From Collimonas rhizosphaerae (GTDB taxonomy: Bacteria; Pseudomonadota; Gammaproteobacteria; Burkholderiales; Burkholderiaceae_D), in NCBI RefSeq assembly GCF_038896935.1, contig NZ_JBANDC010000020.1, positions 1-64,000 on the forward strand: 64,000 nucleotides of DNA. Reading direction: 5' to 3'. Position 1 is the stretch's first letter. Each line of letters begins with the position of its first letter. Under the pieces are notes generated by a model. The model did no database searches and had not been told where the DNA came from. It worked only from the letters and a program-made list of their open reading frames with translations. Both the position numbers and the translations under genes were made by a program. Shown piece after piece: positions 8,582 to 18,400 of the stretch.

Positions 8582-9613
8582 TTATTTGCTGATTGCCTTG
8601 TTCCACTGCGCGATCCAGTTCGAGCGCTGTTTCAGGATCAGCTCGGGCTTGACGAATTTCAGCGAGCGTATCTGTTCCGCGCCATACGTATTGAATTCGG
8701 CCTTGTCCTTGGGCAGCACCACCTGCTGGTTGACCGGCGAATCGACCAGGTCCATGGCCAGCGCGGTCTGCACTTCCTTGGACAGCCAGAAGTCGATCAG
8801 CTGGTAGGCCAGGTCGGCGTTTTTCGACTGGCTGACGATGCCCATCACGTTCATGCCGGCAGCCTGCCCTTCGGCCGGGATGGCCCATTTCAGGGGCATG
8901 CCGGTCTTCAGCAGCTGCGACCAGGTGAAGCGCGCCACCGGCGCCGCCCAGATTTCATCCTGGGCGAACAGGGAAGACAGCTGGGCGCTGTTTTTCGAGA
9001 ACGTCACTACATTGTTTTTGATGGCGGTGATTTTCTGCATGCCGGTGGCGTAGTCGTCGCCCTTGCCGCCCCAGGCCAGGTCAGCCATCTGCAGCATCAG
9101 CGGGCCTTGGGTGGTGCTGACGTCCGGCAGCGAAATGCGGCCCTTGAGGTCGCTGCGCCAAAGGTCCTGCCAGGATTTGATGCCGCTGACCTTGTCGCTG
9201 CGATACACCAGGCCGACTGAATAAATGGTGTAGCCGACGGCAAAATTGCCGCCTATGGGATTCTTGGCGAAATTGTAGATTTGCCCGTAGTTTTTCAGTC
9301 TGGCGTAGTCGAGCGGCGCCACCAGGCCCTTGTTGGCCGCTTCCAGCATGCCGAAATCCGACAGCAGCACCAGGTCGATCACCGGGCTGGCGCGGTGCGC
9401 TTCGAGCTTGGCGATGCGGTCGGCGTTGTTGCCGGTCTCGACCACGATGTCGCAGCCGCAGCGCGCCTTGAACGGTTCGTAGACATGTTTTGCAAACAAG
9501 GGCTGGGCGATCGGATAGGCTGAAATCACCAGCGTGCGCTTTTCCGCCTGGGCAGCGCCGGCAGCCAGCAGGGCCAGGCCGCCGGCGAACAGGTATGGGA
9601 GAGTGTTTTTCAC
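8582..9613 (-). CDS. periplasmic substrate-binding protein of the ABC importer
   Basis: 343-residue extracellular binding protein with a Sec signal peptide (MKNTLPYLFAGGLALLAAGAAQAE). The fold resembles the PotD/FbpA group: two lobes, with the DLVLLSDFGMLEAANKG and VGYTIYSVGLVYRSDKV segments typical of that group. It captures substrate in the periplasm and delivers it to the permeases. The operon partners suggest a purine nucleoside, although the homology group also includes polyamine, iron and thiamine binders. Confidence 0.9.
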   Translation of the reverse strand: MKNTLPYLFAGGLALLAAGAAQAEKRTLVISAYPIAQPLFAKHVYEPFKARCGCDIVVETGNNADRIAKLEAHRASPVIDLVLLSDFGMLEAANKGLVAPLDYARLKNYGQIYNFAKNPIGGNFAVGYTIYSVGLVYRSDKVSGIKSWQDLWRSDLKGRISLPDVSTTQGPLMLQMADLAWGGKGDDYATGMQKITAIKNNVVTFSKNSAQLSSLFAQDEIWAAPVARFTWSQLLKTGMPLKWAIPAEGQAAGMNVMGIVSQSKNADLAYQLIDFWLSKEVQTALAMDLVDSPVNQQVVLPKDKAEFNTYGAEQIRSLKFVKPELILKQRSNWIAQWNKAISK

Positions 9614-9632
9614 AAGGTTTCCTTAAATCGAA

Positions 9633-9659
9633 GGGCCGCCGGCAGCGCGCCGCCGGCCC
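9633..9659 (-). promoter_or_regulatory. intercistronic stem-loop between porin and binding protein
   Basis: GC-rich hairpin, arms 9633-9643 and 9649-9659, 11 bp with one mismatch and a 5-nt loop, lying 6 nt after the porin stop codon and 19 nt before the binding-protein start. There is no T-run, so it is more likely an mRNA-stabilising or attenuating structure than a full terminator. It could set different levels of porin and transporter. Confidence 0.6.
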
Positions 9660-9665
9660 AGGCGC

Positions 9666-10787
9666 TCAGAATACGTGGCGCATGCCCAGCAACAGCACCG
9701 ACTGCTGGCGGTCGCTGGAGGAGGGAAAGCCGAAGATCGTGGCCTGGGTCGCATCGCCCACCGCCTTCTGGTAGCTGTATGTAATGGCCACATCCGTCCG
9801 TTTCGACAGGAAATAATCGGCCTGCAGGTTGATCTGGTGCCATCTCGGCTTCTTGTCGATCACATCGTATTTGCCGGTGGTGTAAAAATACGAAGCGCCC
9901 AGGTTCAGCATCGGCGTCAGGTGGTGCACCAGGTTCAGGTCGAAATTCTGCAGAGTCAGGCTGGAATTGTCCAGATAGTTATAGCGCACATTGGTGTACA
10001 GGGCGCCGAAATCGGTGGCGCCGACCTTGTAGAAGCCGCCGGTGCCGGCAATGCGCTGCTTGCTCACGCCGGTGTTTTTGGTGACTGCGCTCTTGTTGAA
10101 TATCAGCAGCGGGCTGGCGTAGTCGTTGCTGATGGCGCCGTCCGGGCTTTTTGCGCTGTTCGGCGTGTTGAACTGGGTGTAGGCCACGGCCCAGCTGAAA
10201 TCGCCGTTCTTGTAGCCGCTGCCCAGGCTGTATACCCGGTTGACGCTGGCGTCGCCGGCGACTTCGCCGAAACCGTAAACCGCCGTGAGATTGAAGTTGC
10301 CGACGGTCGGGCTGACGTACTTGACCGAATTTTGCACCCGCAGGTTGTTGTAGCCGTTATCGTTGTCGCCGATATGCACGCCGTTGCTGGCGATCACCAC
10401 CGGGCCGAGGTAATCCTTGACCGCCTCGTACTGGCGGCCCATGGTAAAGGTGCCGAAATTCACGTTGCTCAGGCCGACATACGACAGCCGGCCGAACAGG
10501 CGGCCGCTTTGCGACGCCGTGCCGGTCATCAGGTTGAAGCCGTTTTCCAGCGCGAACAGCGCTTTCGAGCCGGCGCCCAGGTCTTCCTGGCCGCGAAAGC
10601 CGATGCGCGGATTCTGGTTGGTGCCGCTGATGGCTTCCAGGTTGTGCTTGCCGTTCTCGTTGGACAGGTAGCCGATGCCGCCCGACAACAAACCGTATAT
10701 CTCGAATTTGTTCTGCGTCACCTGCGCTTGCGCCGTCCCCGCGCATATCCCCGGCACGGCCAGCACCCCTATCATCCACTTTTTCAT
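9666..10787 (-). CDS. Gram-negative porin (porin_4 family)
   Basis: 373-residue outer-membrane porin. The signal peptide MKKWMIGVLAVPGICAGTAQA is followed by the betaproteobacterial opening QVTQNKFEIYGLLSGGIGY. Later features are the SRIGFRG-like NPRIGFRGQEDLG, the ALENGFNL strand, and a C-terminus ending in Phe (GMRHVF), as needed for Bam-dependent assembly. The start at 10787 is backed by GGGAGAAG. It heads the nucleoside operon, so it is probably the outer-membrane entry route for the same substrates. It is expected to trimerise. Confidence 0.93.
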   Translation of the reverse strand: MKKWMIGVLAVPGICAGTAQAQVTQNKFEIYGLLSGGIGYLSNENGKHNLEAISGTNQNPRIGFRGQEDLGAGSKALFALENGFNLMTGTASQSGRLFGRLSYVGLSNVNFGTFTMGRQYEAVKDYLGPVVIASNGVHIGDNDNGYNNLRVQNSVKYVSPTVGNFNLTAVYGFGEVAGDASVNRVYSLGSGYKNGDFSWAVAYTQFNTPNSAKSPDGAISNDYASPLLIFNKSAVTKNTGVSKQRIAGTGGFYKVGATDFGALYTNVRYNYLDNSSLTLQNFDLNLVHHLTPMLNLGASYFYTTGKYDVIDKKPRWHQINLQADYFLSKRTDVAITYSYQKAVGDATQATIFGFPSSSDRQQSVLLLGMRHVF

Positions 10788-10830
10788 CGCATCTTCTCCC
10801 CGTTGATTTGACTCACGCTGCCACAAAAAT

Positions 10831-10845
10831 GATCACTCCCTGATC
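10831..10845. promoter_or_regulatory. palindrome in the porin leader
   Basis: GATCA-CTCCC-TGATC, perfect 5-bp arms, lies 44 nt upstream of the porin start codon in the LysR/porin intergenic region. It is a candidate operator for the operon. No T-N11-A spacing is present, so assignment to the adjacent LysR protein is uncertain. Confidence 0.35.
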
Positions 10846-10905
10846 TCTTGGGCTGAGAATATGTTAAGTTGATGAATAAGATAATGTGTTTATTTTTATA
10901 ATTTA

Positions 10906-10920
10906 ATAAATTTAATTTAT
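10906..10920. promoter_or_regulatory. AT-rich LysR-type palindrome over the regulator's translation start
   Basis: ATAAATTTAATTTAT is a perfect 7-1-7 palindrome and contains T-N11-A (10907 and 10919), the usual LysR core. It ends 4 nt before the regulator's ATG and occupies the place where a Shine-Dalgarno sequence would be. Binding there would fit autorepression. The surrounding 60 nt are very AT-rich and probably hold promoters for both directions. Confidence 0.45.
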
Positions 10921-10924
10921 AACC

Positions 10925-11848
10925 ATGACGATCCTCAAACTCGACAACAAGTTTACCCTGCGCCATCTGCAGGCTTTTGTGGAGCTGGCCGGCAAGAACA
11001 GCTTCAGCAAGGCGGCCCAGGAACTGTCGGTGACCCAGCCGGCGCTGAGCGCAGCCATCAAGCAGCTGGAGAACCAGCTCGGGACCAAGCTGTTCGACCG
11101 CACCACGCACCAGATTGAACTGACCCGGCAAGGCGCGGTGGTGCTGGAGTACGCCAAACACTTGCTCAATACCGCCAACAACACTTTCGGCGACATCCAG
11201 CGCGCCATCGGCAGCGGCCGCCACCGGATCCGCGTCGGCACCATTCCTTCCGCCATGACGCTCACCGCCGCCGTGGTGGCGCGCTATAGCAAGAGCTACG
11301 GCGACCAGATCGAGATCGTGCTGTGCGACATGCCCAACGACGCGCTGCTGGAAGCCCTGCATACGGGCGAGCTGGATTTCTGCGTCGGCGTCAAGCAGGC
11401 CCAGACCGATGCCCTGGAAACCGTGACTTTGTTCGAGGATGAGCTGGTGCTGATCGTGGCGCGCGGCCATCCGCTGGCCGCGGCCAAGGAAGTGCAGTGG
11501 CGCCAGATGGCGGGGGAAGAGATCGTGATGTTTACTACCGGCAGCATCTGGGAGTTCGCGTCAGCCGCGCTGCGCCAGCATGAACTGGCGCCGTCCAGCC
11601 TGTACCAGGTAGTCCACAGCGAATCGCTGTATGGCATCGTGCGCTCCGGGATCGCGGTAGGCATCATGCCCAGCCTGTATACCGCTTACCTGAAAGACAG
11701 CAGCCTGCACGTGGCGCCGCTGCGCTCGCCGACGCTGAAACGGAAGATCATCCTGATGCGCAGGAACGAGGTCAGCCGCAGCAAATGGACCGATCATTGC
11801 TTTAAAGAACTACGCAACGACCTGAAACAGGCCAATCACTGGTTCTGA
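10925..11848 (+). CDS. LysR-type transcriptional regulator of the nucleoside operon
   Basis: 307 residues. The N-terminal winged helix-turn-helix (about 11-70: LRHLQAFVELAGKNSFSKAAQELSVTQPALSAAIKQLE) is followed by a type-2 periplasmic-binding-like effector domain. It is divergent from the porin-led operon, the usual arrangement for a LysR protein and its target, and a T-N11-A palindrome lies between. No Shine-Dalgarno sequence precedes the ATG, so translation may be weak or leaderless. The effector may be a nucleoside or breakdown product; this is inference. Confidence 0.92.
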   Translation: MTILKLDNKFTLRHLQAFVELAGKNSFSKAAQELSVTQPALSAAIKQLENQLGTKLFDRTTHQIELTRQGAVVLEYAKHLLNTANNTFGDIQRAIGSGRHRIRVGTIPSAMTLTAAVVARYSKSYGDQIEIVLCDMPNDALLEALHTGELDFCVGVKQAQTDALETVTLFEDELVLIVARGHPLAAAKEVQWRQMAGEEIVMFTTGSIWEFASAALRQHELAPSSLYQVVHSESLYGIVRSGIAVGIMPSLYTAYLKDSSLHVAPLRSPTLKRKIILMRRNEVSRSKWTDHCFKELRNDLKQANHWF

Positions 11849-11890
11849 ACGACGCCCTCGGCGCCGGGCTGCGGCTGCCGGTCGCCGCGG

Positions 11891-12319
11891 TCAGGTCTTG
11901 ACGCCGACGATTACGTGCGATGCCTTGAAAATCGCCACGATCGGTTTGCCGGCCGCGAGGCCGAGGCTGGTCGCGCTTTCCTGGGTAATGATGGCCACCA
12001 GTGTTGCGCCGCCGTTCAGGCTGACTTCGACTTCCGTATTCACCGCGCCGGCTTTCACCGCCTTGACCGTGCCTTGCAGGCGGTTGCGGGTAGAGAACTT
12101 GATGCCGGCGTCGGGCGCAGACAGGATGATCCACGGCGCCTTCACCAGCGCCAATGCTTCCGCGCCCGGCTTCAGTTCCAGGTATCTGGTGCTTTCCCGG
12201 GTGATGACCGCAACGATGCGGTCGCCGCCGGGGAGGGTGATCTCGACTTCATCGTTGACCGCGCCTTCTTGGATGGCGGTCACTTTGCCTGTGAATTCGT
12301 TGCGCGCACTGGTCAGCAT
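11891..12319 (-). CDS. tandem TOBE/Mop molybdenum-binding protein (molbindin)
   Basis: 142 residues made of two Mop-type repeats (about 1-70 and 73-142): NEFTGKVTAIQEGAVNDEVEITLPGG and NRLQGTVKAVKAGAVNTEVEVSLNGG. Di-Mop proteins oligomerise and bind molybdate or tungstate oxyanions in the cytoplasm for storage or homeostasis. There is no ModE helix-turn-helix and no ATPase domain, so it is a stand-alone ModG-like protein. No molybdate transporter lies nearby. It is convergent with the LysR gene and downstream of the NRPS on the same strand. Confidence 0.9.
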   Translation of the reverse strand: MLTSARNEFTGKVTAIQEGAVNDEVEITLPGGDRIVAVITRESTRYLELKPGAEALALVKAPWIILSAPDAGIKFSTRNRLQGTVKAVKAGAVNTEVEVSLNGGATLVAIITQESATSLGLAAGKPIVAIFKASHVIVGVKT

Positions 12320-12423
12320 TTCTTGCTCCTTGAATCAGGTTAAGCGCCAAGCCCGGGGCCTGGAGCCGAGGAGTTTTATCATACCCCACCATGCCGTCCG
12401 GGCATTCGCTTCCGGCTGCTAAT

Positions 12424-12447
12424 GGCTATCAGCCGCCGCTGATAGCC
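12424..12447 (-). terminator. stem-loop downstream of the NRPS gene
   Basis: Perfect 10-bp stem GGCTATCAGC/GCTGATAGCC with a 4-nt loop, 37 nt beyond the NRPS stop codon. It lacks a clear T-run on the minus strand, so it may be a weak intrinsic terminator or an mRNA 3'-end stabiliser. Confidence 0.55.
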
Positions 12448-12483
12448 GGCCAGCCGGAAGTTTGCCTGTTGCAACGTCCTGTG

Positions 12484-15400
12484 TCAGGGCTGCAGGGATG
12501 CCAGTACTCCTTCCTGCTTTGCCGGCTGCAAGGCGGTATTCAAGGCATGCGCAAAAACCTCGATATGCGGTGAAATCATCATCGACTGGTGGGTGCCCGG
12601 CACCGGCACCAGCCGCAGCAGCATTTCCGGCACCACGGCGCCCCAGCCGCGCAGAGGCTCGTTGACGGTGTCGCCCTCGGCACTGTAGAAGTGCACCGGA
12701 ACGCCGATCGGCTGCGCCGCATAGTCGCCGTAGGCACGGATGATGGTGCGGCTGTTTTCCATCAGCTGCAGCAAGCCCTGCAAGGAAAACCCGGCCGGAA
12801 ACAAGCCGTTCCGCCTGGCCAGCTGCAGCAGGGTGGGGACATCGATATCCGGCGCGGCCGCTTTCAGCTTTTCCATCGCGGCCTTGAGCACCGGATCGTT
12901 GCCGGCGGCGGCTTCCAGCAGCGTCAGCATCAGCTGCTTGTCGCCTAGTTTCCATTCGCGCTCATCATCGTCGCCGATAGAGCAGTGGGTGTCGAACAGC
13001 CCGATAAACTCGACCTCCTGGCCTGCATTGAGGAATTGCTGCGCTACCTCGTAAGCCAGCGCTCCGCCGAACGACCAGCCGGCCAGCCGGTAGGGGCCGC
13101 TCGGCTGCACCGCCCGGATCAGGTCGGCCGCGCGCACCGCCATGCCCTGCACCGTCGACAGCTGCGGCTGTTCCAGCGGCACCGGCGGCAAGCCGTATAC
13201 CGGGATGTCGGGATGGATATGGCTTGCCAGCATATGCGCATAAATCAGCAAGCCCGAGCCTTCGTGCATCAGGAACAAGGGGCGCTGCCGGCCGCCGGCG
13301 CGGATCAGCACGGCAGCATTTTCCGTCTCCAGTGGATTCAGCTGCGCGATGTGTTCGGCCAGCCGGGCGACCGTCGGATAGGTAAACACGTCGCTGGCTG
13401 AAATCCGCACGCCTTTTTGCTTGAGCAGGTTCACGACCTGCAATATCGAGAGGGAATGCCCGCCCAGAGAGAAGAAATTGTCGTGGCGGCCGATGCGTTC
13501 GATCTGCAGCAGTTCCGACCAGATGCCGGCCAGGACCGTTTCGATTTCCCCCTCGGGCGCCGCATAACCGCCGACCGCATAGGCATCCGCCGCAGGCGCC
13601 GGCAGGTGCTTCCGGTCCAGCTTGCCGTTCGGCGTCAGCGGCAGCGCGGCCAGCATGACGTACGCTGCCGGCACCATGTACTCCGGCATGTTGACGCTCA
13701 GGTGGGAGCGCAGCGTTTCGGCATCGACGGTTTCCACGCCGGCAGTTTCATGCGCGACAACATAGGCCACCAGGCGCTTGTTGCCAGGACTGTCCTCGCG
13801 CGCAATCACCACCGCCTCGCGCACCGCCGGATGCGCGGCCAGCTTGGCTTCGATCTCGCCCAGTTCGATGCGGAAACCGCGGATCTTGACCTGGAAGTCG
13901 TTGCGCCCCAGGTGCACCAGGTTGCCGTCGGCCTGCCAGCGCGCCAGGTCGCCGGTGCGGTACAACAGCGCGCCGGGCAGTCCGGAGAAACGATCCGGAA
14001 CGAACCTTTCTTCCGTCAGCTCGGGACGGTTCAGGTAACCGCAGGCTACGCCTGCGCCGCCGATATATATCTCACCCGTCACGCCAACCGGCACCGGCTC
14101 GCCGTGGGTATCCAGCAGATATGCCTGGGTGTTGGCGATCGGCCGGCCAATCGGTATGGTGGCCTGGGCCGGGTCGACCGCCGTGATTTCATGAGTGGTC
14201 GCATAGGTAGTGGTTTCGGTCGGCCCATAGCAGTGGATCAGGTGCCCGGGTTTGCCGGCTTCCAGCACACGCGCAAACGCCGCCGGATCGCAGCGTTCGC
14301 CGCCGGTCAGCAGGTAACGCAGCTTGCCGAATGCATCCGGCACAATCGCCGCGCATTGGTTGAACACGGCGGTGGTGATGAACAGCGCGGTGACAGCGTG
14401 CTGTTCCAGCGCCCCGGCAAACCGGAACGGATCGAGGAATACCTCCTTGTCGATCACGACGATCCGCCCGCCATTGAGCAAGGCGCCCCAGATTTCCATG
14501 GTCGAGGCATCGAAGGCCGGATTGGCGGCGAATGCGATGCGGTCGCTGGCGTCGAATGCGGCGTAGCCGTTCTCCAGCACCAGGCGCTTGATGCCGCGAT
14601 GCGGCACCATCACCCCTTTGGGCTGTCCGGTTGAACCCGAGGTGTACATGATGTAGGCGATCGTGTCGTTATCGCCCGCCGGCGCCAGGTTATCCGCGGC
14701 GCATGCGGTTTCCGGCGAGCCGTCCAGGTTGACCCTGGTTACCGTTGCCAGCGCCGGCCAGTTGCCGCCCGCCAAAGCCAGGACCAGGCTGACGCCGCTG
14801 TCGCTTGCCATGAACACCTTGCGTTCGTCGGGCAGCGCCGGATCGATCGGCACATAGGCCGCGCCGCATTTCAGGATCGCCAGCTCGGCGACAACCAGCT
14901 GCGATGAACGGTCAAGATGCAAGGCCACCCGGTCGCCGGGTTTGACGCCCAGCGCACGCAGGTAGTGCGCCAGCTGGCTGGCGCGGCGGTTGAGTCCGGC
15001 GTAGCTCAGCTGCTCGGCGCCATGCACCACGGCAATCGCCTGCGGCGTCTTGGCCGCCTGTGCTTCGAACAGCTGCGGCAGCAAGTCTTGCGGATTGCCG
15101 GCGCCGGTTGCATTCCACGCCGTCACGATCTGATGGCGTTCGGCGGCGCCCAGCAGCGGCAGGCGCGCGATCTGCTGCGCATCGTCGTCGACCATCGCTT
15201 GCAGCAGGCGCTGCCAATATCCCAGGTAGCGTTCCACGGTGCCGCGTTCGAACAGCGCCGTGGCATATTCCAGGACGCCGGCGATGACGTCGTCCGATTC
15301 GCCCAGCGACAGGGTCAGGTCGAATTTCGCGGTGACCTGCTTGAACGGCAGCTGCGTCATTTCCAGGCCGGCCAGGCTGAGCCTGCCTTGCGGCGCGTTC

Positions 15401-18400
15401 TGCCAGGCGAACATCACCTGGAACAGCGGACTGTGCGCCATGCTGCGCACCGGATGCGTATGCTCGACCACCTGCTCGAAAGGAATTTCCTGGTGCTGCT
15501 GCGCGGCCACGGATTGCTGCTTCACATGGGTCAGCAGCGTGCCTACCGTCGCATGCTCGGGCAGATGGATACGCAGCGCCAGCGTGTTGACAAAGAAACC
15601 GATCAAGCCTTCCACTTCCTGCTGGCTGCGGTTCGCCGCCGGCGTGCCGATGACGATATCGTCCTGCCCCGCCAGCCGGCCCAGCAGCAGCGCCCAGCTG
15701 CTCAGCAGCGTCATGTGAAGGGTGGTGCCGTGGCGCTGGCTGAGCGCCTTGAGCTTTTTCGTCAACTCGCCGTCCAGCACGGCGTCGACCCAGGCGCCGG
15801 CATAGTCTTGCTGCGGCGGACGCGGGTAATCGGTAGGAAGTTCCAGCAAGGTCGGCGCGCCGGCCAGGTTTTCGGTCCAATACGCCGTCTGCTGTTCCAG
15901 CACCGTGCCGCTCATCCAGCGGCGCTGCCATGCCGCGTAGTCCGGATATTGCACGGCCAGGGCCGGCAGCGGATCGTGCTCGCCTTGCCGATAGGCGTTA
16001 TACAGAGCGCTGACTTCGTTAAGCAGCACGCCGAGCGACCAGCCGTCCGAAACGATATGGTGCATGGTCACCAGCAGCGTGTGCTGGGTGCGCGTCTCTT
16101 GCAGCAGGCGGCCGCGGATCAGCGGGCCGCGGGCCAGGTCGAACGGTGCGGCTGCTTCCGCGGCGATCAGGCGTTCCCGTTCGGCGTCGCGTTCGGGATG
16201 GTGCCGCAAGTCGTGCTCAAGCAAGTGGAAATGGCTGACGTCCGCCGCCGCGACCTGCTGTATCGCACCTTGGCCATGCTGCGGGATGAAGCTGGTGCGC
16301 AGCGCTTCGTGACGGAACACCAGCCGTTCCAGCGCCTGGACCAGGGCCACCCGGTCGAGTTCGCCGCGCAGCTGCAGGGCCAGCGGCACATGGTAAGCCT
16401 GGCGCACTTCGCCCATCTGCTCCAGGAACCACAGGCGCTGCTGCGCAAACGACAGCTGTTCCCGCTCGGCGCCGGTGGCGAGCGTCATCGCAGGCCGGAT
16501 GCTGGCGTCGCTGCCGGGCAGCTGGGCGGCAAAGTCGGAAAAAAACGGATGCATGAACAGGGTGCTTAACGCCACTTCAACGCCGAACGCCTGCCGGATG
16601 CGCGACATCATCTGCACCGCCAGCAGCGAATGGCCGCCGAGGGAGAAGAAGTTGTCGTGGCGGCCGATGCGTTCGACCCGCAGCAGCTCCGACCAGATGG
16701 CCGCCAGGGCGATTTCGTTTTCTCCTTCCGGCGCGGCATAACCGCCGGCGGCGTAGGCGCCGCCGTCCGGAGCCGGCAGGTTGTTGCGGTCCAGCTTGCC
16801 GTTCGGCGTCAACGGCAGCGCCGCCAGCGTGACATAGGCGGCCGGCACCATGTAATCAGGCATGCTGCTGCCCAGGTGCGTGCGCAGGACCTCGGCGCCG
16901 ATTTCTTCGTCGGCCACGATGTAAGCCACCAGGCGCTTGTCGCCGGGATTGTCTTCGCGCGCGATCACTACCGCTTCACGGACCGCAGGATGGGAAACCA
17001 GCTGGGTTTCGATCTCGCCCAGCTCGATGCGGAAGCCGCGGATCTTGACCTGGAAGTCGTTGCGTCCCAGGTAAGCCAGGTTGCCGTCGGTTTGCCAGCG
17101 CGCCAGGTCGCCGGTCTTGTACAGGCGGGCGCCGGGCTGCGGCGAGAACGGGTCGGCAATGAAACGCTGCTCGGTCAGTTGCGGCTGGTTCAGGTAACCG
17201 CGCGCCACCTGCACGCCGCCGATATGCAGTTCGCCCGCGACGCCGATCGGCACCGGCTGGCCCAGGGCGTCGAGGATGTGGATGCTGGTATTGGCGATCG
17301 GCTTGCCGATAGGAATGAGGCCTCTGGTTTCCCCCGCAACGGCAGTCCAGGCAGTGACATCGACCGCGGCTTCGGTAGGGCCGTACAGGTTATGCAGCTG
17401 GGCTTGCGGCAGCAGCGCATGGAAACTGCGCACCAGCGACGCCGGCAGCGCTTCGCCGCTGCACATCACGCGGACGATGCCGCTGCAGTTCGCCGCCTCG
17501 CCATGCGTCGCGAATACCTGCAGCATGGATGGCACGAAATGCAGCGTAGTCACGCCGGCGGTACGGATGACCTCGCTCAGGTAACGCGGATCCTTGTGGC
17601 CGTCCGGCTTGGCCATCACCAGCTTGGCGCCCACCATCAGCGGCCAGAAGAATTCCCACACCGAGACGTCGAAACTGAAAGGCGTTTTTTGCAGCACCAC
17701 GTCGTGCTGTTCCAAGCCGTAAGCCTGCTGCATCCACAGCATGCGGTTGACCACGCCGCGATGTTCGTTCATCACGCCCTTCGGTTTTCCGGTCGAACCC
17801 GAGGTGTAGATCACGTACGCCAGGTCTGACGGCGTGAGATGGCTGCTGTCCGGATTGTGGCCGGGATAGGCATCCCAGCTTGCCGCCTGCAGGTCAAGCA
17901 CCGGCAAGTCCGGTGGCAGCGCCGCCCGGACCTGCTGCCAGCCGCCTTCGATCCCTGCTTGTGTCAATACCACGCGCGGTCCGCTGTCGCTGAGCATGTG
18001 CGCCAGGCGGTCCGCCGGATAGGCCGGATCCAGCGGCACGTAGGCAGCGCCCGCCTTCAGCACTGCCAGCAGGGCAACCACCATGGCCAGGCTGCGTTCG
18101 GCGCAGATCGCTACCCGGTCGTCCGGCCGCACGCCCAGCTCGCGCAGGTAATGCGCCAGCTGGTTGGCCTGGCGATTGAGTTCGGCATAACTCAGCTGTT
18201 GCGTTCCTTGCTCCACCGCCACCGCTTGCGGCGTCCGCGCCGCTTGCACTTCGCATAACTGATGCAATAGCGATTCACGTTCCGGATACGTCACCTGCGT
18301 GGCGTTCCACTCATCCAGTAGCTGGCGTTCCGCTTCGCCCGTCAACGGCAGGCTGGCGATCTGCTGCCCATCGTCAGCGACCATCGCTTGCAGCAGGCGA

